From Kaistia granuli DSM 23481 (GTDB lineage Bacteria > Pseudomonadota > Alphaproteobacteria > Rhizobiales > Kaistiaceae): 64,000 bases of DNA. The position numbers and the translations under genes were made by a program. Every line of letters starts with the position of its first letter. Within the stretch, counting starts at the first letter, position 1. The notes beneath the pieces were generated by a model. It was given only the letters and a program-made list of their open reading frames with translations, searched no databases and was not told the origin of the DNA. Below, one piece after another: positions 11,423-20,089 of this stretch. Where the stretch lies: positions 1 to 64,000 of the forward strand of contig NZ_AQYH01000018.1 in the NCBI RefSeq assembly GCF_000380505.1, written 5' to 3'.

Positions 11423-12024
11423 GACTGATCCTGCTCGGACCGCCGGGAGCTGGTAAGGGCACGCAGTCCGCGCGACTGGTGAAGCGTTACGGCATTCCGC
11501 AGCTGTCGACTGGCGACATGTTGCGGGCCGCCGTGGCAGCGGAGACGCCGATCGGCCTGCAGGCCAAGGCGCTGATGGACGCGGGCAACCTCGTTCCTGA
11601 CGATGTCGTCGTCGGTATCGTTGCCGACCGGATCGAGGAACCGGATGCCCGCAAGGGCTTCATCCTCGATGGTTTCCCGCGCACGATCGCCCAGGCGGAT
11701 GCGCTGGAGAAGATGCTCGCCAGCAAGGGCGTCAAGCTTGACGCCGTGCTCGAGTTGAAGGTCGACCAGTCGAAGCTGACCGATCGCATCACCAAGCGTG
11801 CCGACGAGACGCGCGCCCGGGGTGAGCCGGTCCGCAAGGACGACGATCCCGAGGTCTTCAAGACCAGGCTCGCAGCCTATAATCGGGATACGGCGGTGAT
11901 CTCGCCCTACTACAAGGCGAAGGGCCGTTTGGTCGAGTTCGACGGCATGCGTTCGATCGACGAAGTGTCGGCGGACATTGCGGCGACACTGGATAGACTT
12001 GACGAACAGGTTCCGAGTCGATAA
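11419..12024 (+). CDS. adk: Adenylate kinase (short-LID form)
   Basis: Adenylate kinase interconverts ATP + AMP and 2 ADP in the cytoplasm. The P-loop GPPGAGKGT is at residues 7-15, the AMP-binding STGDMLRAA near 30-38 and FPRT near 85-88. At 201 residues it has a short LID instead of the long zinc-type LID, a form common in alphaproteobacteria. Translation is probably coupled to secY through a four-base overlap. Confidence 0.97.
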
Positions 12025-12056
12025 GGCTCGCGACCTGCTGCAAACGGGCGTTGGCG

Positions 12057-12076
12057 TTCCCTGACATTTCAGGGGA
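12057..12076 (+). other. Hairpin between adk and rpsM
   Basis: TTCCCTGA at 12057-12064 pairs with TCAGGGGA at 12069-12076 (one G-T pair) around a 4-base loop. No T-run follows. It lies in the 159-base gap that separates the spc and alpha parts and could mark an mRNA processing or attenuation site. Confidence 0.45.
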
Positions 12077-12183
12077 CGGCATTGCTTATTTGCGCAAGAC
12101 TGCCCGCAAGAGCCGGCCTCCACCGGACGCGGGAAACTAGAGGTGCTGCCGGAAGGTTCCGACGGCTTGAGATGGAGACGGCA

Positions 12184-12552
12184 TTGGCCCGTATCGCAGG
12201 CGTAAACATCCCGACGAACAAGCGCGTTGTCATCGCGCTTCAGTACATTCACGGGATCGGCGCGAAGAACGCGCTCGACATCATCACGAAGACGAACATC
12301 GCTCCCGAGCGTCGCGTCAACGAGCTCTCGGACGCCGAAGTTCTGGCGATCCGTGAAGCGATCGATCGCGACTACGTCGTGGAAGGTGATCTGCGTCGCG
12401 AAGTCGCGATGAACATCAAGCGGTTGATGGACCTCGGCTGCTACCGCGGCCTGCGTCATCGCCGTGGTCTTCCGGTTCGCGGCCAGCGCACGCATACCAA
12501 TGCGCGCACCCGCAAGGGTCCGGCCAAGCCGATCGCCGGTAAGAAGAAGTAA
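12184..12552 (+). CDS. rpsM: 30S ribosomal protein S13
   Basis: S13 (122 residues) bridges the 30S head and the 50S subunit. [19 protein letters not shown] is the canonical N-terminus and requires the TTG at 12184 as start. GGAG at 12174-12177 is at proper spacing for this TTG. An ATG at 12172 is in frame and would add four residues (META), but then the good ribosome binding site would lie inside the coding sequence. [19 protein letters not shown] and the basic tail complete the family pattern. Confidence 0.96.
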   Translation: MARIAGVNIPTNKRVVIALQYIHGIGAKNALDIITKTNIAPERRVNELSDAEVLAIREAIDRDYVVEGDLRREVAMNIKRLMDLGCYRGLRHRRGLPVRGQRTHTNARTRKGPAKPIAGKKK

Positions 12553-12562
12553 TTTTGAATTC

Positions 12563-12603
12563 GGGGCGCTAGGCCCCCGGTGGAGCCGCCGGTGCTACGG
12601 CGG
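12563..12603 (+). other. Two small hairpins between rpsM and rpsK
   Basis: GGGGC at 12563-12567 pairs with GCCCC at 12573-12577. CCGCCG at 12586-12591 pairs with CGGCGG at 12598-12603. They fill the 78-base gap before rpsK and lack a T-run. Their stems are shorter than those around secY and rpoA. Confidence 0.4.
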
Positions 12604-12630
12604 TGTCGAGATCGAACGTAAGGATAGAGA

Positions 12631-13020
12631 ATGGCCAAGGACACAACGCGCGTACGTCGCCGCGAGCGGAAGAACATCTCCTCGGGCGTTGCGCATGTGA
12701 GCTCGACGTTCAACAACACGATGATCACCATCACCGACGCACAGGGAAATGCGATTTCCTGGTCGTCGGCCGGCATGATGGGCTTCAAGGGTTCGCGTAA
12801 GTCGACCCCGTACGCTGCCCAGATGGCTGCTGAGGATGCCAGCCGCAAGGCTGCCGAGCACGGCATGAAGACGCTTGAAGTCGAAGTCTCGGGTCCGGGT
12901 TCGGGCCGTGAGTCGGCTCTGCGCGCTCTGCAGGCTGCTGGCTTCACCATCACCTCGATCCGTGACGTGACGCCGATCGCGCACAATGGCTGCCGGCCGC
13001 GCAAGCGTCGCCGCGTCTAA
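12631..13020 (+). CDS. rpsK: 30S ribosomal protein S11
   Basis: S11 (129 residues) lies on the 30S platform next to the mRNA exit. [19 protein letters not shown] and the C-terminal [17 protein letters not shown] are diagnostic. ATG 12631 follows AAGGATAGAGA. rpsD, which follows rpsK in enterobacteria, is absent here; rpoA comes next after 123 structured bases. Confidence 0.98.
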   Translation: MAKDTTRVRRRERKNISSGVAHVSSTFNNTMITITDAQGNAISWSSAGMMGFKGSRKSTPYAAQMAAEDASRKAAEHGMKTLEVEVSGPGSGRESALRALQAAGFTITSIRDVTPIAHNGCRPRKRRRV

Positions 13021-13026
13021 TGCCTC

Positions 13027-13115
13027 GGACGGCGTCGAAGGACGCCGTCCTCACTGCGTATCGGCATTCGGCGCTCCGCCTGTCGCCGGAGCGCCACGCC
13101 ACCCGAACCGTCGGG
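13027..13115 (+). other. Three tandem perfect hairpins between rpsK and rpoA
   Basis: Stem 1: GGACGGCGTC at 13027-13036 pairs with 13041-13050 around a GAAG loop. Stem 2: GGCGCTCCG at 13070-13078 pairs with 13087-13095. Stem 3: CCCGA at 13102-13106 pairs with TCGGG at 13111-13115. There is no T-run after any of them. They occupy most of the gap left where rpsD is missing and may set the level of the RNA polymerase alpha subunit relative to the ribosomal proteins; that is inference. Confidence 0.65.
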
Positions 13116-13143
13116 CGGCGTTCGAGATCGAAAGGATACGGTC

Positions 13144-14160
13144 GTGATCCATAAGAATTGGCAAGAGCTGATCAAGCCGAACAAGCTCGAGGTGACGCCG
13201 GGTTCCGATCCCAAGCGTCTCGCCACTGTCGTGGCGGAACCTCTTGAGCGCGGCTTTGGTCTGACGCTCGGCAATGCGCTGCGCCGCGTGCTGCTGTCTT
13301 CGCTTCAGGGCGCTGCGGTTACCGCCGTCCAGATCGACGGCGTTCTGCACGAGTTTTCGTCGATTGCCGGCGTGCGGGAAGATGTCACGGACATCATCCT
13401 GAACATCAAGGAAATCTCCATCAAGATGCAGGGCGAAGGCCCGAAGCGCATGGTGGTTCGCAAGACGGGTCCGGGCGTCGTCACCGCTGGTGACATCCAG
13501 ACCGTCGGCGACATCGAGATCCTGAACCCCGAGCTGGTCCTGTGCACTCTCGACGAGGGCGCCGAGATCCGCATGGAGTTCACGGTGAATACCGGCAAGG
13601 GCTATGTCCCGGCCGACCGCAACCGCGCCGAAGACGCGCCGATCGGGCTGATCCCGGTCGACAGCATCTATTCGCCGGTCAAGAAGGTCTCGTACCGCGT
13701 CGAGAACACCCGCGAGGGCCAGGTTCTCGACTATGACAAGCTGACGCTTACGGTCGAGACCGACGGCTCGCTCCGTCCCGACGACGCGGTGGCCTATGCC
13801 GCCCGCATCGTGCAGGACCAGCTGTCGATCTTCGTCAATTTCGAAGAGCCGCAGAAGGAGACCGTTTCGGAAGCGATTCCGGAGCTCGCCTTCAACCCGT
13901 CGCTTCTGAAGAAGGTGGACGAACTGGAACTTTCGGTCCGTTCGGCCAATTGCCTGAAGAACGACAATATCGTCTATATTGGCGACCTGATTCAGAAGAC
14001 CGAGGCAGAGATGCTCCGGACCCCGAATTTCGGCCGCAAGTCGCTCAACGAGATCAAGGAAGTTCTCGCTCAGATGGGTCTCCATCTCGGCATGGAGGTC
14101 ACCAACTGGCCGCCGGAGAACATCGAAGAACTCGCCAAGCGCTACGAAGATCATTACTAA
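13144..14160 (+). CDS. rpoA: DNA-directed RNA polymerase subunit alpha
   Basis: The alpha subunit (338 residues) dimerises to start RNA polymerase assembly and its C-terminal domain contacts UP elements and activators. The N-terminal domain (residues 1-235) contains [20 protein letters not shown]. After a flexible linker the CTD (about 255-320) shows [15 protein letters not shown] and [17 protein letters not shown]. The start is GTG at 13144, with AAAGGATACG upstream, matching the usual [17 protein letters not shown]-terminus. Confidence 0.98.
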   Translation: MIHKNWQELIKPNKLEVTPGSDPKRLATVVAEPLERGFGLTLGNALRRVLLSSLQGAAVTAVQIDGVLHEFSSIAGVREDVTDIILNIKEISIKMQGEGPKRMVVRKTGPGVVTAGDIQTVGDIEILNPELVLCTLDEGAEIRMEFTVNTGKGYVPADRNRAEDAPIGLIPVDSIYSPVKKVSYRVENTREGQVLDYDKLTLTVETDGSLRPDDAVAYAARIVQDQLSIFVNFEEPQKETVSEAIPELAFNPSLLKKVDELELSVRSANCLKNDNIVYIGDLIQKTEAEMLRTPNFGRKSLNEIKEVLAQMGLHLGMEVTNWPPENIEELAKRYEDHY

Positions 14161-14209
14161 GACAGCACCCACGGCGTGAGCCGCCGGTAGAGAAACTGAG
14201 GAGAGAGCC

Positions 14210-14641
14210 ATGCGCCACGGTAATTCCGGTCGCAAGTTCAGCCGTACCGCGAGCCACCGCAAGGCGATGTTCGCGAACATGGCTGTAGCGCTGATCACGC
14301 ACGAGCAGATCGTCACCACCCTGCCGAAGGCGAAGGACCTGCGTCCGATCGTCGAGAAGCTGGTTACGCTCGGCAAGCGCGGCGACCTGCATGCACGTCG
14401 TCAGGCGATCGCCGAACTGCGCGACGTCGCCGCTGCCAAGAAGCTGTTCGACACGCTCGGCCCGCGCTACCAGGAGCGCCAGGGTGGCTACCTTCGCGTT
14501 CTGAAGGCCGGCTTCCGCTATGGCGACAACGCCCCGGTCGCCGTGATCGAGTTCGTCGATCGCGACGTCGACGCCAAGGGCGCTTCGGACCGTGCCCGCA
14601 CGGCGGCGGCTGAAGCCGAGTCGGAAGGCGTCGCAGCGTAA
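14210..14641 (+). CDS. rplQ: 50S ribosomal protein L17
   Basis: L17 (143 residues) lies at the bottom of the 50S subunit near the tunnel exit. [20 protein letters not shown] is the family signature. The core ends near residue 120 and an Ala/Glu-rich tail of about 20 residues follows. ATG 14210 follows TGAGGAGAGAGCC. It closes the ribosomal cluster. Confidence 0.97.
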   Translation: MRHGNSGRKFSRTASHRKAMFANMAVALITHEQIVTTLPKAKDLRPIVEKLVTLGKRGDLHARRQAIAELRDVAAAKKLFDTLGPRYQERQGGYLRVLKAGFRYGDNAPVAVIEFVDRDVDAKGASDRARTAAAEAESEGVAA

Positions 14642-14664
14642 GCTGCCCGCATCCATGAGTTTTG

Positions 14665-14695
14665 AAAGGGCGGCCTTCGGGTCGCCCTTTTTCGT
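14665..14695 (+). terminator. Intrinsic terminator after rplQ
   Basis: An 11-base-pair stem (AAAGGGCGGCC at 14665-14675 with GGTCGCCCTTT at 14680-14690, one G-T pair) closed by a TTCG tetraloop and followed by a T-rich stretch. This is the end of the superoperon transcript. Confidence 0.9.
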
Positions 14696-15066
14696 TTGGG
14701 GTGGGGTGTTGACGACGGACAGGGCCACGCCTTGATCCCATCTGAAGACCTTCGCGCAGCACCGTCGTCAGCAGGATGGAGAGGCCCTAAGGGCTGCCTC
14801 GAAGCACGCGACGTGATCCCGCCGCCGCTGCGTTCCTCCCGCCGTGCCGCGCTCTGCCGCCATCCGGGCGAGGCCGGGATCCAGGCACACCGCCCCGTGG
14901 CTGGAAAGCTCGGCCGAGGTTGCTTGGCCCAGTTTTTCTTGGCCGGAGTTCATGAGCCCCGGCCTCTGACGGTACGACGGATGCTTCCCTCAAAACAGGG
15001 GCGGCGTCAGAAAAGCCGATTCTGGGTGCGGGTGCACCGCCGGGTCGGAGCGACCGGTGGCGAACC
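14696..15066. other. Gene-free gap between the ribosomal cluster and the Pro-rich protein gene
   Basis: After the terminator this gap of about 370 bases holds a degenerate palindromic repeat (14861-14882). A + strand frame of 142 codons runs through the gap into the next gene on the other strand; its low-complexity Arg/Pro composition and the repeat inside it argue against it being real. No RNA gene was recognised. Confidence 0.6.
14861..14882 (-). repeat. Degenerate copy of a dispersed palindromic repeat
   Basis: Read on the minus strand it begins GGATCCCGGCC and ends CCGGATG, resembling the complete palindrome at 59241-59266 but with a damaged second arm. Short palindromes of this kind are common between genes in alphaproteobacterial chromosomes. 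Confidence 0.5.
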
Positions 15067-16038
15067 CTACAGCTTCTCGACCGACGTGAAGCGGAACAGG
15101 AAGCTCGGCTCCATCATGGACTGAGTCAGGGCCAGCCGGCTCGAACGGTAGCAATCCATCTCGTCGGTAAAGAAGCTGCCGGCGAAGCGAACGGGATCAC
15201 CCGGCTTGAGCTTGCCGAAGGCCTGGGCCAACGGCGTACCGGCGGGAACGAGGGTGTTGTCGTCGATATCCGACATGGCATTGTTCCATGTCTTGACCAG
15301 CGTGCCATCGGGCAGGGCGACGGTGACCGTCAAGCGGCCGCCGGAAGCCTTGTCAGCCGCCTGGACCGTACCAACCCAATTCTTGATCTCCGGCTTGGGC
15401 AGGGCCTGGCAGATGGCGGCGGCGCGCTGCGGCTGGATCGATTCGCGCTCGACATCGTCGGCGGCGTCGAAATCGGCCTTCGAGGTCTTGATGACGGTGG
15501 CGAAGGCGGCCTGATCCTTCGGCTGCTGGGCGGCGAGGGCGAGGGCGGCGATGCTATCCTCTGCCGGCGCGGCGGCGGGCGAGGGTACCGGCGTCGGCGG
15601 CGTGCCGGCGGTCAGCGGGTCCGGTTCGCCGCCAGGGACGGTCGTCGTGGTCACGGGTACCGGGTCGGGGAGGGGCGTCGGCTCGAGCTGCGATTCGTCC
15701 TTCGCGGAGGATGCCGGCTGGGCCTCCGGCACCTGGGCCGGCTCGACGACGCGGACTGGAGCCGCCGGGCTGGCGGACGCTTCGGGGACGGGTTCGGCGG
15801 ACTGCGGCGAGGCTTCGGGTTCCGCGTTGCCGGTCACGGCATCCTCGATCGCGGCGATGTTCGGCATCGTCAGCGGCAATCTCGGGTCGATGACGACGCC
15901 GGTGATTCCTGCCGCCAGCAGAATCGCGCCGATCGCGATGGCGGCAGCGCTCTTCTTGCTCCTCCCATTGAGGAGCATCGGAACCAGGCCGGCCAAAAGA
16001 ACCAAAAGACCTACGATGAACAGGATGATCCAGAGCAT
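15067..16038 (-). CDS. Membrane-anchored Pro-rich protein of unknown function
   Basis: I do not recognise a family for this 323-residue protein. Two hydrophobic helices (about residues 2-24 and 31-51) with a short basic loop between them anchor it in the inner membrane. A linker rich in Pro, Ala, Glu and Thr (about 70-160) follows. A globular C-terminal part (about 165-323) contains NWVGTVQAADKASGGRLTV and KPGDPVRFAGSFF, a pattern suggestive of an OB-like beta-barrel. Two cysteines lie in the globular part. It is transcribed towards the rplQ terminator and away from the DegP-like gene. Location of the C-terminal domain in the periplasm is inference. Confidence 0.75.
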   Translation of the reverse strand: MLWIILFIVGLLVLLAGLVPMLLNGRSKKSAAAIAIGAILLAAGITGVVIDPRLPLTMPNIAAIEDAVTGNAEPEASPQSAEPVPEASASPAAPVRVVEPAQVPEAQPASSAKDESQLEPTPLPDPVPVTTTTVPGGEPDPLTAGTPPTPVPSPAAAPAEDSIAALALAAQQPKDQAAFATVIKTSKADFDAADDVERESIQPQRAAAICQALPKPEIKNWVGTVQAADKASGGRLTVTVALPDGTLVKTWNNAMSDIDDNTLVPAGTPLAQAFGKLKPGDPVRFAGSFFTDEMDCYRSSRLALTQSMMEPSFLFRFTSVEKL

Positions 16039-16291
16039 TCTGATCCCTATGCGCCTAAGGCATTATTCAGATGTCGGCGCCAGCGCCAAGTGTGGAACGA
16101 GGCGCCGGAGGTCACCGGATGTCGGCTTATCGCATCGAGTCTGGGCGAGCCTATGGCAGGTGGCACCATCAAAGGAAGCACCCGTTGTGGATTCGTGCTC
16201 AGCGCTCCGCAGCCCGCATTGGCGAGGTCACCGCGACGCCGCATTTCATGTACCATGCTGGCTGATGGAATCTCTGCAGAAGGGCGGACAG

Positions 16292-17698
16292 ATGCGGATT
16301 GGAATGGCAGTGGCGATCGGATTGGTGGGCGCGCTGATGGGGGGCTCCGCATATGCGGTCGACCGCACGGTGCCTCCATCGGAAGCGGCGCTTCGCTATT
16401 CCTTCTCGCCGATCGTCAAGCGCGTGTCGCCCGCCGTCGTCAATGTCTATGCCTCGCGCGTCGTGCAGCAGCGGGTTTCGCCCTTCATGGACGATCCGTT
16501 CTTCCGGCGCTTCTTCGGCGGCGACATGAACGATGCGCCCCGCAAGCGGGTGCAGCAATCGCTCGGATCCGGCGTGATCGTCGACCCGGCGGGCGTGGTG
16601 GTTACCAATTATCACGTCATCGCCAATGCGGACGAAGTGAAGGTCGCCCTCTCGGACAAGCGCGAATACGAGGCAGAGGTCCTGCTCAAGGATGAGCGCA
16701 TGGATCTGGCCGTGTTGAAACTGAAGGATGCCGGCGGCCACTTCCCCGTCGTCTCCTATGCCGACTCGGATGCGCTCGAGGTCGGCGACCTTGTTTTGGC
16801 GATCGGCGATCCCTTCGGCGTTGGCCAGACAGTGACGAGCGGCATCGTCTCGGCGCTCGCGCGCACCCAGATCGGCGCTTCCGACTATCAGTTCTTCGTG
16901 CAGACCGACGCCGCCATCAATCCGGGCAATTCCGGCGGCGCACTCGTCGACATGGACGGCAATCTCGTCGGCATCAACACGGCGATCTATTCGCGCAGCG
17001 GCGGTTCGATCGGCATCGGCTTCGCAATCCCCTCCAACATGGTCCGTGTCGTCGCCCAATCGGCGCTGAAGGATGGCAGGCTCCGGCTTGCCTGGGTCGG
17101 CGCCGGCTTTCAGCAGGTGACGCCGGAGATTGCGGAAGGGCTTGGCATCGGCCGGCCGCGTGGCGCGCTCGTCACCGATGTCGAGACGGATAGCCCCGCC
17201 GACAAGGCCGGCCTCCGCTCCGGCGATCTGGTCGTCAGCGTCGATGGCGTCGAGGTCGATGATCCCAACGGCTTCAACTATCGCATCGCCACCAAGGGCG
17301 TCGGCGGCGCGGCGAAGCTGGCCTATATCCGCGGCGGCAAGGAAGGCGCCACCCAACTCGACCTGGTCGCGGCCCCCGAGACGCCGGCGCGTGACGAACG
17401 CGCCATCCCCGGATCATCGCCCTTCGCCGGGGCGACCGTGGTCAACCTGTCGCCGGCCGTCGTCGAGGAGCAGGCCTATCAAGGCAAGCGCCGCAAGGGT
17501 GTTCTGATTCAGTCGGTCGACAAGGGATCGCCGGCATCCGGCGTCGGCTTCCGGCCCGGCGATGTTGTGGTCGAGGTCAATGGCGCGAAGGTCGAGACGA
17601 CCGCGGAACTCGCCAAGATCGCGGGGCAGGACGCCTCGCGCTATCGTCTCGTCATCGAGCGTGGCGGCCGTCTGATCCGCTCGCAAGTTGGCCGGTGA
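16292..17698 (+). CDS. degP: DegP/DegQ-type periplasmic serine endoprotease
   Basis: A periplasmic quality-control protease of 468 residues. A signal peptide (about 1-22, ending SAYA) is followed by a trypsin-like domain with the catalytic triad His108 (NYHVIANADEV), Asp138 (ERMDLAVLKL) and Ser214 (NPGNSGGALVD). Two PDZ domains lie at about residues 275-365 and 375-465; the first has GALVTDVETDSPADKAGL. ATG 16292 is preferred for its AAGGGCGG ribosome binding site; ATG 16264 is the alternative. The start lies 253 bases from the divergent Pro-rich protein gene. rarA follows after 33 bases and may be co-transcribed. Confidence 0.95.
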   Translation: MRIGMAVAIGLVGALMGGSAYAVDRTVPPSEAALRYSFSPIVKRVSPAVVNVYASRVVQQRVSPFMDDPFFRRFFGGDMNDAPRKRVQQSLGSGVIVDPAGVVVTNYHVIANADEVKVALSDKREYEAEVLLKDERMDLAVLKLKDAGGHFPVVSYADSDALEVGDLVLAIGDPFGVGQTVTSGIVSALARTQIGASDYQFFVQTDAAINPGNSGGALVDMDGNLVGINTAIYSRSGGSIGIGFAIPSNMVRVVAQSALKDGRLRLAWVGAGFQQVTPEIAEGLGIGRPRGALVTDVETDSPADKAGLRSGDLVVSVDGVEVDDPNGFNYRIATKGVGGAAKLAYIRGGKEGATQLDLVAAPETPARDERAIPGSSPFAGATVVNLSPAVVEEQAYQGKRRKGVLIQSVDKGSPASGVGFRPGDVVVEVNGAKVETTAELAKIAGQDASRYRLVIERGGRLIRSQVGR

Positions 17699-17731
17699 TC
17701 CGGTCGGAATTGGCAGGACGGATGGTGAGAC

Positions 17732-19039
17732 ATGAGTAACCTGTTCGAGGCCGCCGGAATGGAGAGGGCCGCGCCGCGGCCTTTGGCCGACCGGCTGCGT
17801 CCCGAGCGGCTCGCCGATGTCGTCGGCCAGGATCACCTCGTCGGCGAGGATGGTGCGCTGTCGCGCATGCTGAACTCCGGCTCGCTCGGCTCGATGATCT
17901 TCTGGGGCCCGCCCGGCACCGGCAAGACGACGGTGGCGCGCCTGCTCGCCAACGAGACTGACCTGCATTTCGAGCAGATCTCGGCGATCTTCTCCGGCGT
18001 CGCCGATCTGAAGAAGGTGTTCGATCAGGCGCGCGGCCGCCGCCAGATCGGCAAGGGCACGCTGCTCTTCGTCGACGAAATCCATCGCTTCAACCGCGCC
18101 CAGCAGGATAGCTTCTTGCCGGTGATGGAGGATGGCACCGTCACGCTGGTCGGCGCGACGACGGAGAACCCGTCCTTCGAACTCAACGCCGCTCTTCTAT
18201 CGCGGGCGCGCGTGCTGGTGTTCCACTCGCATGGTCCCGAGTCGATCGCCAAGCTGCTCGATCGGGCCGAGATCGTCGAGGGCAAGCCATTGCCGCTCGA
18301 CGAGGAGGCTCGCGAGACGCTGATCCGCATGGCCGATGGCGACGGCCGCGCCTCCTTGACTCTGTCGGAGGAAGTCTGGCGCGCCGCGAAGCCGGGCGAG
18401 ATCTTCGACGCCAAGGGATTGCAGGAGATCGTCCAGCGCCGGGCGCCGATCTACGACAAGGGCCAGGATGGCCACTACAATCTGATCTCGGCCCTGCACA
18501 AGTCGATCCGCGGTTCCGATCCCGATGCAGCGCTCTATTATCTCGCGCGCATGTTCGACGCCGGCGAGGATCCACTCTATCTCGGACGCCGGCTGGTACG
18601 GATGGCGGTCGAGGATATCGGCCTTGCCGATCCGCAGGCGCTCGTCGTCGCCAATGCGGCGAAGGACGCCTACGATTATCTCGGCAGTCCGGAGGGCGAG
18701 CTCGCCTTCGCGCAGGCGGCCGTCTATCTCGCCACCGCGCCGAAATCGAACGCCGTCTATATGGCGTTCAAGGCGGCGATGCAGACCGCCAAGCAGGGTG
18801 GGTCGCTGCTGCCGCCGAAGCGCATCCTGAACGCGCCGACCAAGCTGATGAAGGACGAGGGCTACAACGCCGGCTATCGCTACGACCATGACGAGCCGGA
18901 CGCCTTTTCGGGCCAGGACTATTTCCCGGACGCGCTCGGTCGGCAGAGCTTCTACCAGCCGGTCGAACGCGGCTTCGAGCGCGATATCCGCAAGCGCATG
19001 GACTATTGGGCCAAGCTCCGGAAGGAGCGCGGGGAGTAG
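17732..19039 (+). CDS. rarA: Replication-associated recombination protein A (AAA+ ATPase)
   Basis: RarA/MgsA (435 residues) is a clamp-loader-like ATPase acting at stalled replication forks with SSB. Walker A GPPGTGKT is at residues 59-66, Walker B LLFVDEIH at 111-118, and sensor 1 in VTLVGATTENPSFELNAAL follows. The C-terminal tetramerisation region contains LYYLARMFDAGEDPLYLGRR. The gene sits directly after a DegP-type protease, a placement seen in other Hyphomicrobiales. Confidence 0.95.
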   Translation: MSNLFEAAGMERAAPRPLADRLRPERLADVVGQDHLVGEDGALSRMLNSGSLGSMIFWGPPGTGKTTVARLLANETDLHFEQISAIFSGVADLKKVFDQARGRRQIGKGTLLFVDEIHRFNRAQQDSFLPVMEDGTVTLVGATTENPSFELNAALLSRARVLVFHSHGPESIAKLLDRAEIVEGKPLPLDEEARETLIRMADGDGRASLTLSEEVWRAAKPGEIFDAKGLQEIVQRRAPIYDKGQDGHYNLISALHKSIRGSDPDAALYYLARMFDAGEDPLYLGRRLVRMAVEDIGLADPQALVVANAAKDAYDYLGSPEGELAFAQAAVYLATAPKSNAVYMAFKAAMQTAKQGGSLLPPKRILNAPTKLMKDEGYNAGYRYDHDEPDAFSGQDYFPDALGRQSFYQPVERGFERDIRKRMDYWAKLRKERGE

Positions 19040-19047
19040 GTTTCCCG

Positions 19048-19076
19048 TTGACCCTTCCTTTCCCAGATTTTCTCAT
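19048..19076 (+). promoter_or_regulatory. Possible promoter before the esterase gene
   Basis: TTGACC at 19048-19053 and TCTCAT at 19071-19076 are separated by 17 bases and lie 48 bases before the esterase start. The -35 is good and the -10 matches the TATAAT consensus at four of six positions. Confidence 0.25.
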
Positions 19077-19123
19077 CTCTAAGTGGCGGCGGCTGATGTG
19101 TCGCTCGGCAGATGAGGGAAATC

Positions 19124-20023
19124 ATGCGGCTTGGCAAGGGATGGTCGATCTGCGCGAGCCTTCTGTTCGGGCACCTCTCTGTCGCTGACGTCGACGCGGC
19201 GAGCCGGACGGAGTTCCACCAGTCGGCGGAAAGCCCTGTCCTCGGTCGTCCGATTCCCTATGCCGTCTACATTCCGGACAATGCGCCGGCTGTGGGGAAA
19301 CGGTGGCCCGTCGTCTATCTGCTGCATGGATTGACCGGGCGAGACGGCGATTGGTTCAGCTGGGGCAACCTCGCCACCATTCTGGACCGGCTGATCGCGT
19401 CGGGGGCGATCCAGCCGCTTGTCGTGGTGGCGCCCGGCGCGGGCGATAGCTGGTATGTCGACAATCCCGATGTCGGTGGCCTGGGCCGCATGGAAACGGC
19501 GCTCACCACCGACCTGATTGCCGCGATCGATGCGCGCTTGCCGACGGCGGCCTGCCGCGGCGGCCGCGCAATTGGCGGGCTGTCGATGGGCGGCTATGGC
19601 GCATTGTTGCTGACGCTTCGCCATCCCGACCTGTTCCGGGCGGCGATCAGCCTCTCCGGCGCCATCGCCGATCCGATCGGTCCGGGCGATCCACGGCTGC
19701 ATGCGCCATTTATCCGCGATCTCTACAAGGGGGCCTATGGCGCCCCGATCGAAGCCGATCGCTTCAACGCCCTCAATCTCTTCACCATTGTCGCTGCGAC
19801 GCCCGCGCCGTCCGATCCGCCGGGGATCTGGATGGCGATCGGCGATGGCGACTACCCGGAGTTGATCCGGGCTGGCGGACAGCTTGCCATGGAACTGCAA
19901 GAGCAGGGCTACTCGGTCGAGAGCCGGAGCAGCGAGGGGCGACATTTCTGGGACTACTGGCAGCGGGCTATCGATCCAGCGCTGATCTGGCTGTCGCCGC
20001 AGCTCGGAACGGGCTGCGGTTGA
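19124..20023 (+). CDS. Secreted esterase of the esterase-D/putative-esterase family
   Basis: An alpha/beta-hydrolase of 299 residues. An N-terminal hydrophobic stretch (WSICASLLFGHLSVADVDAA) suggests export. The fold marks are VVYLLHGLTGRDGDW (oxyanion region) and the nucleophile elbow GGLSMGGYG. A late histidine in EGRHFWDYW can complete the triad. ATG 19124 is preferred over ATG 19112 because GAGGGA sits at the right distance. S-formylglutathione hydrolase belongs to the same superfamily and a formaldehyde dehydrogenase lies 1.4 kb downstream, but the export signal and weak similarity to that branch argue against this role. The substrate is unknown. Confidence 0.8.
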   Translation: MRLGKGWSICASLLFGHLSVADVDAASRTEFHQSAESPVLGRPIPYAVYIPDNAPAVGKRWPVVYLLHGLTGRDGDWFSWGNLATILDRLIASGAIQPLVVVAPGAGDSWYVDNPDVGGLGRMETALTTDLIAAIDARLPTAACRGGRAIGGLSMGGYGALLLTLRHPDLFRAAISLSGAIADPIGPGDPRLHAPFIRDLYKGAYGAPIEADRFNALNLFTIVAATPAPSDPPGIWMAIGDGDYPELIRAGGQLAMELQEQGYSVESRSSEGRHFWDYWQRAIDPALIWLSPQLGTGCG

Positions 20024-20089
20024 TGCGGCGGCCCTTCCGATAGAGCCTTGCTCGTTGCATGATGGCTGCCTTGTTGGGAGCGCTCCGCC

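Noticed and set aside
13051-14376. A 441-codon open frame on the minus strand
   Set aside because: Antisense to rpoA and rplQ; no family resemblance.
14696-15124. A 142-codon + strand frame after the rplQ terminator
   Set aside because: It includes the palindromic repeat (giving RHPGEAGIQ-like residues) and overlaps the 3' end of the Pro-rich protein gene. No ribosome binding site.
15551-16291. In-frame 5' extension of the DegP-like gene
   Set aside because: It would bury the signal peptide inside the protein and overlap the Pro-rich gene on the other strand; a ribosome binding site is present at 16292.
19124-20023. Esterase as S-formylglutathione hydrolase (FghA)
   Set aside because: Same superfamily and near frmA, but it carries an export signal and the characteristic FghA stretches are missing.
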